This document shows, one piece after another, positions 54,140 through 64,000 of a stretch of DNA of 64,000 nt. Both the position numbers and the translations under genes were made by a program. This DNA comes from Branchinecta lynchi. Taxonomy: Eukaryota; Arthropoda; Branchiopoda; Anostraca; Branchinectidae. The first letter of the stretch is position 1. Every line of letters starts with the position of its first letter. Under the pieces are notes generated by a model that was not told the origin of the DNA, ran no database searches, and saw only the letters and a program-made list of their open reading frames with translations. Location of the stretch: the NCBI GenBank assembly GCA_023053575.1, contig JAKZAP010000017.1, positions 8,997,501-9,061,500 on the forward strand, in the 5' to 3' direction.

Positions 54140-54981
54140 AGAAAGCTGTTTCGGTTTCCAAAGAGTGAAAAACTGGTGCGGAAGGTTTGGCAACATTCCG
54201 ATGGGGCGCTGAAACCACTTGAAATGATTCCAAGTTTGCTTTTCAGCTCGTATAAACTCTCTTTTTATTTGACGATGACGATTCTGTTCACCTTATAATT
54301 CTCGAGAGAAACATCGATAATAAAGAAAGTATTCCCACCAAAACATTTTCGGTAGTGGCTCGTCGTTAAACAGTGTGGCTTTGGAGTTACGCCTATTTGG
54401 GCTCATTTGTGTGTTATTCCAGTTTAGTTCTTGTCCCACCTTTTGCCAAAACGGCGGACAAACATTTTGGATTCGAGCCAGGTTTTTCGATGACCCTCTT
54501 GCAGGGGCGGTTCGAAGGGCTTGGGCATGGGGGGGGTGAGGACTTCGAGATATACTACTGGCCAAGAACACAGCACCAACAGGCTCAAGAAATATTAAAA
54601 TTATAAGTTCTGAAACGTTACGGAAAATGCCATTGTAGTAATAAATAATAAACGAATAAGTCAGGAATTAGACGATGCCGTTCATATCAAATTTCGGCCT
54701 CGGTTGCTTCTTCTTCTTTGTTGCTGCGGTTATGAAATTTGGAGGATAGTGGTGATCTGATGGTAAATTTCCCTCTCTTGTCTGAGAAAATGGCTAGAAA
54801 ATGGTTAGAAACATAAATTCCAGATAAATTCACGCGGCGGGAGCGAAAACTTGGCTTTAGTATATTTGTTGTGGCTGACTCATCACTGACTCACTGTCGC
54901 TGTTGAACCTGTAGAAGAAGAACAGTAAGGAAAGCGCCAAAGAACCACGTGCTTTCAGAGAGAAATGTGATTTTAGACAAG
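54140..54981. other. Region upstream of TBL2, promoter not resolved
   Basis: No repeat family or exon is recognised. The 5' UTR and promoter of TBL2 are expected here, but I see no clear TATA or initiator. Confidence 0.4.
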
Positions 54982-55084
54982 ATGGACTTGTGGAGTTTAA
55001 TTTTGACCTTAGTGGTTGGCACACTTGCTGTTTCTCTTTATTTACTGAAGGGCTACCTCCAAAAAGTGGTAAATGGAGGAGAAG
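54982..55084 (+). CDS. TBL2: TBL2 exon 1
   Basis: ATG at 54982 follows AGACAAG. The 34 codons encode MDLWSLILTLVVG and a hydrophobic stretch to about residue 22, then KGYLQKVVNGGE. The donor GAAG/GTAGGA ends it at 55084 (phase 1). The stretch acts as a signal anchor by family analogy. Confidence 0.78.
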
Positions 55085-58000
55085 GTAGGAAATGGTAGTT
55101 TAGGCAACTCAATAGCTATATTGAGATAACTTTTTTTTTCATTTTCTGTCACTTCAGTTCAGCATAGTATAGTATCTTCCATGTAACATGGTTAGGCAGG
55201 TCACTATGCTTCCACTTCCCACCAGTGGCAGCGGCGTTACTAGCCAGAATTTTTTTTTTTTGGGGGGGGGGGCAAGAATGCATGATATTTACCAACTGGC
55301 TGGTCATTTTTACAGATTTTACAACTATACGAAAAAATTAAAAAATTTACTGATTAAAAAATACCAACTGTTTTTAAGAAACTGGACTATTTTTATGAAA
55401 CTACATCTATTTTTACGAAAAATTGACCTTTTCCAAGACAAAAATTGACTGTTTTCCGCACCAATTCTGCTCTTTTTACCAACTGGCCAACAAGTTTGGG
55501 AGGGGGGGGATCACCCCCTCCCCCTCCCACATGTGATGCCCCTGATCAGTGGTGTCAGCGCATTCCCTCATTTTCCGTTAAAGTTGTCTTCATCCCCCTT
55601 CATATCTTTAATCCCTTTAATTTTTCTTAAATAGTTCACAAACAATAACATTTTAACTAGCAGCTAGGCTAGTTTTAGAAAAATACCAATCCCCAAATCG
55701 GCACATGTGCAACTGCTACTTGATCCGCCGTTTGTTAATTTCCATCACATTGATGATGCTTGAAACCCTATCCTCTAATTTCTGTTCTTCAGTTGGAAAC
55801 TTACCTGTCCACAATCCCATCAGTCTGCCATCAGTGGGATTCTAAATTAGTGAACCATTCTGGAAACATTTTTTGAGCGATTTTATATTTCTTTGTCCTT
55901 TTCTATTTTATATTTCTTTCTCCTTTTCTATTTTATATTTCTTTGTCCTTTTCTGTTTTATATTTCTTTGTCCTTTTCTATTTTCTATTTCTTTGTCCTT
56001 TCGTGCTGCACTTACGCCCCTGTTGGGCAGTGCATCATAAATCCTTCATTCATTCATTCAAAACTACCAAAATAAATTTCTTAACAACATTAAATTACAA
56101 CAAAAACTGTAATTGCTGCATGAAGGGTATCTTTCCCGTCTAAGAAACCTCTGCCGTGGTGGTTTAATTTACTCAACTCAAATTCAATATCTAACAGACT
56201 AGTCTAAAGTCAAAATTAAACAACGTTCAACAAACAAGGCAATACAAGGGACTAAATATTAATTAATGGAAACATAAAATAAAGTTTCATTTTTATATCA
56301 TATAGCCGAAAACAGTATAGTATTAGGATTATGTCAAGGGATTTTTTCATATCTGTGTCCGTCCTCACAACACACAACTAGGCCAACGAAAATTTGAACC
56401 TCAATGGAAACATTGCTTTTCAATGGTCAGTGATCTGCTGGGGGAAGTTAGCCAACTTCTGCCCACTGCCTAAACACTTATTTTTCATAAATCAGTTTTG
56501 TCAAACATACAGCACAGGTACAAGTGCACAGAGGTACCACAGATCTCACAAGGAAATCCCACTATATGTAAATCAACTACTCATGAATAGCAGGGTAACA
56601 AAGTAATGCATTTTTCATCTAAGTGTCAGGTAACTAGATTGTCCTCTCTCAGCTCTTTTCGGTTAAACTTTAAATAAGATACTATAGGGTAAGAGCAGGC
56701 TATGTTTCTACATACTCGCATCCATGTTGTAACCTCTAAATCTTCAATTCTCCTGTAAGTTTAATATTGTTTTGGAAGGATTGGGCGAGAGAAACACACA
56801 GGTTTGATATTATATCAGATTTTGTAATTTGTATCAGTTTTGTTGCATCAGCCATGATATCATTCCTCTTGACCTTCATTAATTCAGTAGAATAGGTTTT
56901 GCTTAGGTTCTTGGCTAATATGAGATAGATCATAGTTGCAGTAAAAAAAAGGAAAACTCGTAGGATAGAAATTCCACCACTGTAAATAAATATAATTAGC
57001 ATATTGGAGTTCTGCAGTTGGGATATTCAGTATTCTCAAGATAAACTATACAGTTCAGTGTATATTACATGCCCACTTACTGGTTCTATTACAAAATTTC
57101 TGTCTCTCCTTTGTCTAACCTCAATTGCCACACTTGGTTTCCACATCAAAAATAGTTAGAGTGATTTTTGGCCGAAAATAGAGTGAATTGGGACTGAAAT
57201 TTTATTTTCATGAAAATCATGTAATGGTGGTCACTTTGGTTGGAATCGACAATGCAAAAATGACACATCTTAATTTTATTTTCATGAAAAAACTTGAAAT
57301 CGTCCCTTCTGGTCAGAAATCCCTGCTGAAAAAATGACACTTATGGATGTTAAATGAAATAGTGTGATTTGTATGTCCTACGAAGGACAAGAGTGACAAA
57401 AAGAAAATAGAGTGACTATTCACACTGTTCTGCAACATGTGGCAACCCTGTTGCCACCATGTCCTCATGTCTGTCTGATTTGGCTTACAGTAATGAAGGC
57501 AGAGGCTAACCCAAATATGCCTAACCATCAGCACCAGAGTTGAGATGTTTTGTCTGGGATTGTGTTTACCCTAATTTTGAATCTTCAAATATTCAGACAG
57601 CAGGTGATCATTGGCAAATTGCCTTGCAGTTGCATTTTATTGTGTTCTTTGCTGAACGCATTATCAGTTGCTCTTTCCAATCAGCATGCATTCTGTGGTT
57701 GAATTTCAGTCTAATTATGTGATTTTGTAAGCAAACTTATCATTGTCCTCAGCATTCTTGTGATTTGCAGTGTAATTTGTCGCTGAGTTGTCTTGAAATA
57801 ATATCATCTTGTCCTAGCTGCCACACTGCCTGGAAATTCTAGCTTGCAGTGGCCCACAAATTTGATATGTTTGATGGTTCAGATCTTGTTTAGTAAAGGC
57901 ATTGCATTGATGTACCTTTGTGAGGCCTCTGTATTCTTAAAAGAAGTATTCGTCCTGCCTGCACAGTGCTTGAGAACTCTAGGTTGCAGTAAATACAGCC

Positions 58001-61000
58001 CTTCATCCGTTTGATAGGTCAGGATTTCTGGGTTCTGGTCAATATTTTCACAAAGAACTGGTGGTGAAGCAGAATCACTATAACAGCAACTCAGGGGGTC
58101 GGTATGATGTGATCTCCCCATGCCATCTCTTTTGAAGGATCTATTTGGTCCTTTTGACATTTCTGGTCACTTTGCCAGGCTCATGCAGTACATTTGTGAG
58201 CACCCTTATTCTTATTATTGTTCTGTGGATGTGGGTTAGGCCAAAACTCAGGCTATGAAGGGCGCATCATCTCATTACTCAAGTGAGTACCCTAGACCAT
58301 AACAAATCTTACTTTTTAGTTCCAGGCAAGGCTGCATCATTGCCTCCCTCTGAACAGCATTCAGTTGAACAGAAGGTCTCTGAGCCGAAGCAAAAGAAAA
58401 AAGTTCTAACCGAACGGAAGTCCAGAGATTCAAAATCGACATTCAATCACCCATGGCACGTGACCACTTTGAAGGGACACACATCTCATATTCTGGACTT
58501 GGACTTCAGTCCTAATGGAAAATACCTGGCATCGTGTGCTGAAGGTAAATTTGTTTTTCTGGGCTTAAATCATTTAGCCATGAAGTCAGTACTAGTACCT
58601 CTCAGATCCAAAAATGTCATGCTCCTACTAATCAGTCAGTAATTTTTATGAGACATCGATGTGTAAAAGATAACTTGCTTAGGCAAGAGATTATGTTTTA
58701 GAGAGACAACATGAGAATGCTCATAATGGAGTTGTCTTGGAGTTTACTCCCTGACTGATCATAGCCTTTTGTATCATATTTTGTCTGCCAATAGTATTTG
58801 TGCCATTAAATTATGTTATGTCTACAGTTGGGTGGTGTGATCCTTATGTTTCGCTGCTTATTTTCTAAGAACCATCTGTTTCATGAAATTGTTTGGTGGT
58901 TTTAATTATATTTTGAGAAGTTCTCGCCAGATGCTAAAATTTTTTTGAATAGGTTTTTAGGCCAAGCGGTTGAAGTTAAGATTTTCGTCAAATCTTTTAG
59001 GGCTTTTACAATACTAACATTAATTTTACCAAGGAGAATTAATTTGTGAATACGTTTTATCCTTATTTCTGACCAGCTGAGCAGGAGGAATTAGGGAGAA
59101 TTAATTTGTGAATACGTTTTATCCTTGTTTCTGACCAGCTGAGCAGACTATGGTACGGGTGAGAAATGTGACTACCCTACCGCTATTGGTGTTCTCCCGG
59201 AATTTATCTAAAGAAAGTCAGACGGTTCTTTGATCTTTGATTTGTGATGCCTTGCAGCTGTGCACTGTTTGTGCACTTGTGTCTTATTATTGGGGTAAGT
59301 TAGTGAGGATGTGTCATTGAATCATCTTTACTGATTTTTGCTGTCCTGGGGCCCTCTAATTGAATATTTTAGCATTGCCTTTTCTCGACGCATAAATAGC
59401 CTTATTCTTTTCGCGAGGCGTAATTTTCTGCTCGCAAAACAACAGTGGATGAAATAATGTCTGAGGCCACAATTATTCCTGGCAGATGCAGATTTGGCTT
59501 GTCCGATTAGACAGACAGCCTTCGGTCTTTCTCCATCTGTCGGTTGATCCGGAGGCAACAGGGAAACATGTGTATCCCCGTTACAGCCACTGACGGGGTA
59601 AAGGTTATTACCTCTAGGCCGTAAAGTGCTGGCGGAAAGACAAGGTCTATAGCCTGCGTATTTACAGTGGATTTGACTGCGTCAGTTGCTTTCTACTAGG
59701 GTGTGCCCAGTTTTCTAACTTCCCACCAAATCATCCTTGGCTGGGGCCCATCTGTTACTGGTCTGTGGTTCACTGGCTGCTTGGCTTTCCAACGGTCGTG
59801 CCCACTCTTCGATGTTTGCTCATTTTCCGATGACACATTCGCACATATGACTCATTGTCTTGCATCTCTGTTACTGAACATGTTGCAGTTACGTCAGCGA
59901 AGATGAGCTCAACTTACACATGCTTGTGAATATGCTATTCTGGTTCATTGTCGAAGTTCCGAGTATCGTTGTCATTAGCAAGGGGTGACGACAATGAAAA
60001 TTGATCCTTATTGTTCAGTATTGCTGAACTGGGTTTTTGTCATTTGTATTAGCCTACGTACCGCGTTAACAAATCTCCGTAAGTCGTGACTCGCCATTCA
60101 GTAAGCCTTGCCGAAAATGAAGGATTTCGAATACTTGTCTGAGCCAAAATATAAAATTGCCCTGATTTCCATGAAGCCGGTAGTCTATTTTCCATATCAT
60201 TTGGGAGAACACCGGTAGAAAACTTCGTAGTGTCTTATAGATTGTTTTATTTTTCAAGGAACTTTTGGACCTCTTGTTTAATTTGTTTAGTAATTTTACT
60301 ACTGTTATTGACGCTCTTCATTAATTTTCCTTCCTAACTCATTAACGAATGAATATAACCAAGATTTGTAGTGTTGTGAGAGTGCCTCTCCCCTTAATAG
60401 TTGCTTGGGGCCTATCACACTGCCCGACCAGTTTAGAGTTTTCTGTTAGCCCTATTTCACGTGACATGGCCAGGTCTCGGGACTCAATAGCTTGCTTGAG
60501 GCTGGCGGAAGTTTGTTCTATTTTCTTGTCGAAAAGGATGGTCACTATTACTGTAGATGCAATACTGTTGTGGATGCTATTGTTTGTTATCATATTGACG
60601 TAAACACTGCATTTAAATGCTTCAGAGAATCAGGCATGTATTGCACGCATCGGTTCTCGAATTCTGGGTCCTGCCAACTTGTTGTTCATATTGGTAACCC
60701 AGTCAGGGATTAGAGATGTGACTAAACCAGTTTCCGTTTCGGTAATTTTAGCGTAAGTTCAAGCGTAACCAGTTCGCTCCTGATTATACTGAGAAAAGGA
60801 AAATCGGTCACGGTCGAGTGGATCTTGAGGAACTGAAATGTTCCGCATTGTTCCTTACGACCTATTGCCTGGTTTCCTGCTCGAATCGAGGCCTTTGCGT
60901 GTCGCAGGAGGTAATACGTCTCGAAAAAGTCAAATATAATACGTCTCGATATCGTAGTCCAAGCAATAAAAAGTAGAAAGTCGCTAGACTGATTGAACAC

Positions 61001-64000
61001 ATCGAAGAAAGTTGAAAGTTTCGGTGGTTAGGCTGATCGAACACATCCTACAGGGCTCAGAGCTTCGATGGAAGAATGATCCGAGCTACAGGATGATCAG
61101 ATTGAACGGCATTTTAAGTACTGCATTTTCGTCAAGGTCTAATAGGGTTGAAATACGAAAATCTGGTTAAGAGTAACTTATTAGGCCTGACTTTGAACAG
61201 GCGTGTACACCTGGTGAAAATGCGCTAGTCCGTTGCTCTTCTGTTCACGAACAACGATTTTTGTGTGTGAAAGGTCTTTCAACCTTGTAATAGATCAGCT
61301 GTTGTTTCGATCTGCTGATTGTCTATCTAACTATTTCTTCTTTGGGTTTAAGTCGTTCATATTTCAGTCTGAAGGAATTTCGAGATTATGCCACTCTCTT
61401 GTGCTTCAAGCAGAAATTGCTGAACAAATTTCCTAGGTGTTTAAAGCATCCTGAATTTATGCCAACTTGTCGTAAATTTAAGTTTATCTTATTCAGCAGT
61501 TATTATTATTGACAATTGTTGCCCGTACCAGACGGAGTTACAATAAGAAGAAAAAAAAAACGCCATGTTTCGATGCTGGCTAAAAAATTAGGTGTGTTGG
61601 CGTGATGCCCGTCGGCCCACTTTGTATTGAAAAAATACGCTGAGAAAAAGCAATGTGGAATCTCGTCAAGATATACAAGATAAGATAACGTTTATTTGCT
61701 GTATATTATCTTTACAGATAGATGCACAGCTATAAATAAATAAATATACAACTTTTATAACATATAGTCATATTAATTGGCGGTTTCATTGCGATTTGTC
61801 ACTCTTTGCTTATGCCTACATGTTCATATAATGTAGAAAATAATGCCTGAACGAGCGCCTGTATCGCGAAGTTGTCTGCCCCGTTGACAAACCAAACCAG
61901 TTGTCAAACCGGCAGTTAATTAAACTACCAAAAGTTGCATCACGTAACGTTCATATTAATCAGTTCCCTAAATCAGAGGTTGATCAAGTAGTTCATAACT
62001 GTTTTCCATCAAGTTCGAGCAGAACAGAATTTTCGCGTGCTCTTTTTCTCCTAATTGGGTAGATTGTTTTGTGTCTTCTTCAGCAATGTAAACAATGCGC
62101 CAAAATCATTCTCCGTGGAATCTATCGAAAATGTCCTGTTGCCTAAGTGTCTAATTCCACTAAAGTGGAATCACTGTGATGGTTTTTATATATCTTGTTG
62201 TTAATCATCTTTCTTCACTTCTGTTAATAACGTTTGTATCCAATATTTATCACCTGTCAGACTTACCTGAACCAAGCATGAGCACCCGCGCAATTAAAGT
62301 CATTGATAACTCGGTTCAGGCGAGGCTATATAAACCATTCATTGGCTGAATAGCCGCAGTATTGTACCGGACTTGAAAGAATAAAGATAACTGTTTTTCG
62401 CCACATTGCACTTCCCGTCTCTCCCCTTGACAAAAGTTGTCACAATCACATACCGGCTATATTAATTCATTTCGTTTGGAAGCTTGAAATTGTTTTACTC
62501 CATGCCACTTCAAGCAGAACAGAATTTCGCGTACTCGCTCCCTCCCAATGTGGTAGATTTTTTTTTTTTTTCAACTATATGGAGTTCGCAAAAAACTACT
62601 ACATGGAATGTTTAAATGCCTTTTTGTCCAACCGGCTGACCACTCGGTAAACCACTAAAGATTGTCACATAACGGAATTAATCTTTTCCCTAAATCAAAC
62701 ATTGCTCGGGAGCTTGAAACTGTTACGAAAGTTTCCACTTCAAAGAAAACAATTTTATCCTATTCGTTTTCTTCCAATGTGGTAGGTTTGTGTTCTTTCA
62801 GCAATATATAGAGTCCGCAAAAAACTGCTACATGGAATGTCGAAATTGCCTTGTTGTCTAACCGGTTGATTCGGTAAACCACTAAAGATTGCATCACATA
62901 ACGGTCATATTAATTCATTTCCCTTGTTAGATGTTGATTGGAAGCTTGAAATTGTTTTAGTCCATCCCACTTAAAGCAGAACAGAATTTCGCGTACTCGC
63001 TCCCTCCTAATGGGGTTAGATTTATGTTGTTTCAACTATATAGAGTTCGCAAAAAACTGCTACATGGAATGTTGAAATGCCCTTGATGACTATCTCCCCT
63101 TGCCTATGCAAAATCTCGGCCTCTCCGGGTATCTAGCGGAAGAAAGGCAGAAGTGGTGTCACAGCTGCGCCCAAAGATCGCAGTGATTGGTTGACACAGG
63201 ATTTGAGTCGTTGAGTTTGAGTCGTACGGACACTCTTACTCCTTCTTCCTGACGATCACTGGAGTGTTTGGACTTAGTCATATAGAGTATTGCCTTGCTG
63301 TCTAACCGGCTGATTCGGTAAACCACTATAGATTGTATCACATAACAGAATTAATATTTTCCGTATATCAACTTCTTGAAAGTGGATTAAGCCTTTCCGC
63401 TTCAAACAACACAGTTTTATCCTACTCGTTTTCTTCCAATGTGGTATGTTTGTGTTCTTTCAGCAATACTCTATATGACTAAGTCCAAAACACGTCACTG
63501 ATCCTCAGGAAGAAGGAGTAAACGTGTCCGTAAGGACTCAGACTCAGCGACTCAATTCCTATCACGACGACGATCTTTCCGAGCAGCTGTGACACCGTTT
63601 CTTCTGCAGGTATCCGGAGATTCTGCATTGGCAGGGAGAGATAGTCATCAAGAGTATATAGAGAGTGCGGAAAAAACTGCTACATGGAATGTCGAAACTG
63701 CCTTGTTGTCTAACCGGTTGATTCGGTAAACCACTAAAGATTGCATCACATAACGGTCATATTAATCCTTTTCCTATACCAGTTGTTGATCGGGAGCTTG
63801 AAACTGCCTCATCAGACAGCAACAGTGACGTGTCGCTGGCCGAGCCGCAGCCCGAGGAGAAAGAGCCAACCGACGAGACGGAAATCGTCCAAAATGATGA
63901 CCCGTTTGACCGGACATTCACCCGCCTTTCCCGCCGTCAGAGAAAAAACAGACAAGACCGCGAGAAACAGAGAGAAAAGCAGCGCGAAGTCGAGGTCATC
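54982..64000 (+). CDS. TBL2: TBL2-like WD40 protein (gene span, N-terminal part)
   Basis: Three exons (54982-55084, 58320-58544, 63783-64000) join in matching phases (1, 1). The product starts with a membrane anchor (residues 3-22 LWSLILTLVVGTLAVSLYLL), then a lysine-rich linker (EPKQKKKVLTERKSRD), and the first WD-repeat strands HTSHILDLDFSPNGKYLASC. Human TBL2 has the same order: N-terminal anchor, basic linker, then MDFSSNGKYLATCAD. TBL2 is an ER-membrane WD40 protein linked in mammals to PERK signalling. Exon 3 then departs from the human protein with an acidic run and a basic helix. The gene continues past the right edge. Confidence 0.82.
55229..55544. mobile_element. hAT-like MITE G2 with 8-bp target duplication
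   Basis: The ends are CAGCGGCGTTACTAGCCA and CACATGTGATGCCCCTG. Flanks are ACCAGTGG (55221-55228) and ATCAGTGG (55545-55552), one mismatch. It is 316 bp, in TBL2 intron 1, and related to 10837-11224 with the same ACCAACTGGCTGGT interior start. Confidence 0.88.
55881..56003. repeat. 25-bp minisatellite, five units
   Basis: Units of TTTTATATTTCTTTGTCCTT plus TTCTA repeat with few changes. The next sequence ends in a (TTCA)n LINE-like tail at 56050-56060. Confidence 0.88.
56340..56690. repeat. F-family fragment
   Basis: GTACAAGTGCACAGAGGTAC, CACTATATGTAAATCAACTA, TCAGGTAACTAGATTGTC and the terminal TTTTCGGTTAAACTTTAAAT match the right half of F. Confidence 0.6.
56700..58319. other. TBL2 intron 1, remainder unassigned
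   Basis: No exon or shared repeat recognised. Several minus-strand open frames here look random. Confidence 0.4.
58320..58544 (+). CDS. TBL2: TBL2 exon 2
   Basis: The acceptor CTTACTTTTTAG precedes 58320 and the donor GAAG/GTAAAT follows 58544, phase 1 in and out. It encodes a basic linker and THTL-type entry (VTTLKGHTSHILDLDF) to the first WD strand, ending LASCAE. Human TBL2 has LATCADD at this point. Confidence 0.9.
58545..61669. other. TBL2 intron 2, first part unassigned
   Basis: A roughly 62-bp direct duplication is visible at 59035-59082 and 59097-59144 (GAATTAATTTGTGAATACGT, TTCTGACCAGCTGAGCAG). Nothing else is supported. Confidence 0.45.
61670..61860 (-). mobile_element. Probable LINE 3' end
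   Basis: In reverse, GCAAATAAACGTTATCTTAT and a (TTATC)n-like end resemble other LINE tails in the window. No coding part is visible. Confidence 0.35.
61880..63782 (+). repeat. About 230-bp satellite ending at the TBL2 exon 3 acceptor
   Basis: Units carry TGCTACATGGAATGTCGAAA (or variants) at about 62599, 62829, 63060 and 63680, CCGGTTGATTCGGTAAACCA, ATTGCATCACATAACGG and GGGAGCTTGAAACTG. The last unit runs through 63815, so the exon 3 acceptor region is itself satellite sequence. The first unit (61880-62120) is the most diverged. Confidence 0.82.
63085..63650. repeat. Inverted pair of about 190-bp arms inside the satellite
   Basis: GATGACTATCTCCC (63084) to CTTAGTCATATAGAGTATTG (about 63293) is repeated in reverse from CAATACTCTATATGACTAAG (63463) to GAGATAGTCATC (63650). 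The arms differ at scattered sites. The spacer between them is one satellite stretch. Confidence 0.78.
63783..64000 (+). CDS. TBL2: TBL2 exon 3 (partial), novel insert
   Basis: Two in-frame acceptors fit: TTTTCCTATACCAG before 63783 and CTGCCTCATCAG before 63816. The frame reads ELETASSDSNSDVSLAE, then PEEKEPTDETEIVQNDDPFD, then RLSRRQRKNRQDREKQREK. The acidic part and the arginine/lysine helix are not in the human protein, where the WD strand DRTIRIW should follow directly. Phase agreement supports splicing from exon 2. It could instead belong to another gene or to an alternative exon. Confidence 0.6.
   Translation, partial: MLIGSLKLPHQTATVTCRWPSRSPRRKSQPTRRKSSKMMTRLTGHSPAFPAVREKTDKTARNREKSSAKSRS

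Overview
The window looks like intron-rich, repeat-dense nuclear DNA of an invertebrate animal. Two host genes have canonical GT-AG introns and vertebrate-type protein families. The rest is non-LTR retrotransposons (L2/CR1-like and I-like), several families of inverted-repeat DNA elements, and tandem-repeat elements. Codon and base use differ sharply between elements. I see no operons, ribosome binding sites, CRISPR arrays, rRNA or convincing tRNA genes. The phylum cannot be fixed from the sequence alone.

Host genes. (1) On the minus strand, seven exons between 37330 and 6982 encode the N-terminal part of a MROH1-type (maestro heat-like repeat) HEAT protein. Exon phases agree wherever both sides of an intron are resolved. 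The 3' exons lie beyond the left edge. (2) On the plus strand, three exons from 54982 to the right edge encode the N-terminus of a TBL2-like protein (transducin beta-like 2): a membrane anchor, the first WD40 strands and then an unexpected acidic/basic segment. The two genes are divergently arranged with about 17.7 kb of repeats between their start codons.

Layout. 1-0.5 kb: broken reverse transcriptase on the minus strand. 1.4-1.8 kb: TA-flanked MITE. 2.45-6.8 kb: apparently intact L2/CR1-like retrotransposon whose two ORFs meet at a TAATG stop/start overlap. 7-37.3 kb: MROH1. Its introns carry a hAT transposase remnant interrupted by a hAT-like MITE (10.75-11.36 kb), tandem repeats with a hammerhead-like core (19.2-19.7 kb), families with 137-bp and about 281-bp repeat units, and elements nested three deep (27.8-29.1 kb). 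38.1-44.5 kb: an I-like retrotransposon with a zinc-knuckle ORF1 and an ORF2 with endonuclease, RT and RNase H. It has been killed by an insertion, a frameshift and a stop. 47.65-48.47 kb: an 817-bp foldback element with a perfect 8-bp target duplication. 50.5-54.1 kb: a cluster of one TIR element family with LINE fragments inserted in it. 55-64 kb: TBL2, whose second intron ends in a roughly 230-bp satellite that runs up to the exon 3 acceptor.

How the parts relate. The host genes share no obvious pathway; their proximity may be incidental. The repeats form a readable insertion history: several elements lie inside others, with target duplications or empty-site relatives in the same window. 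All identifications rest on motif recognition by eye; no database search was possible.
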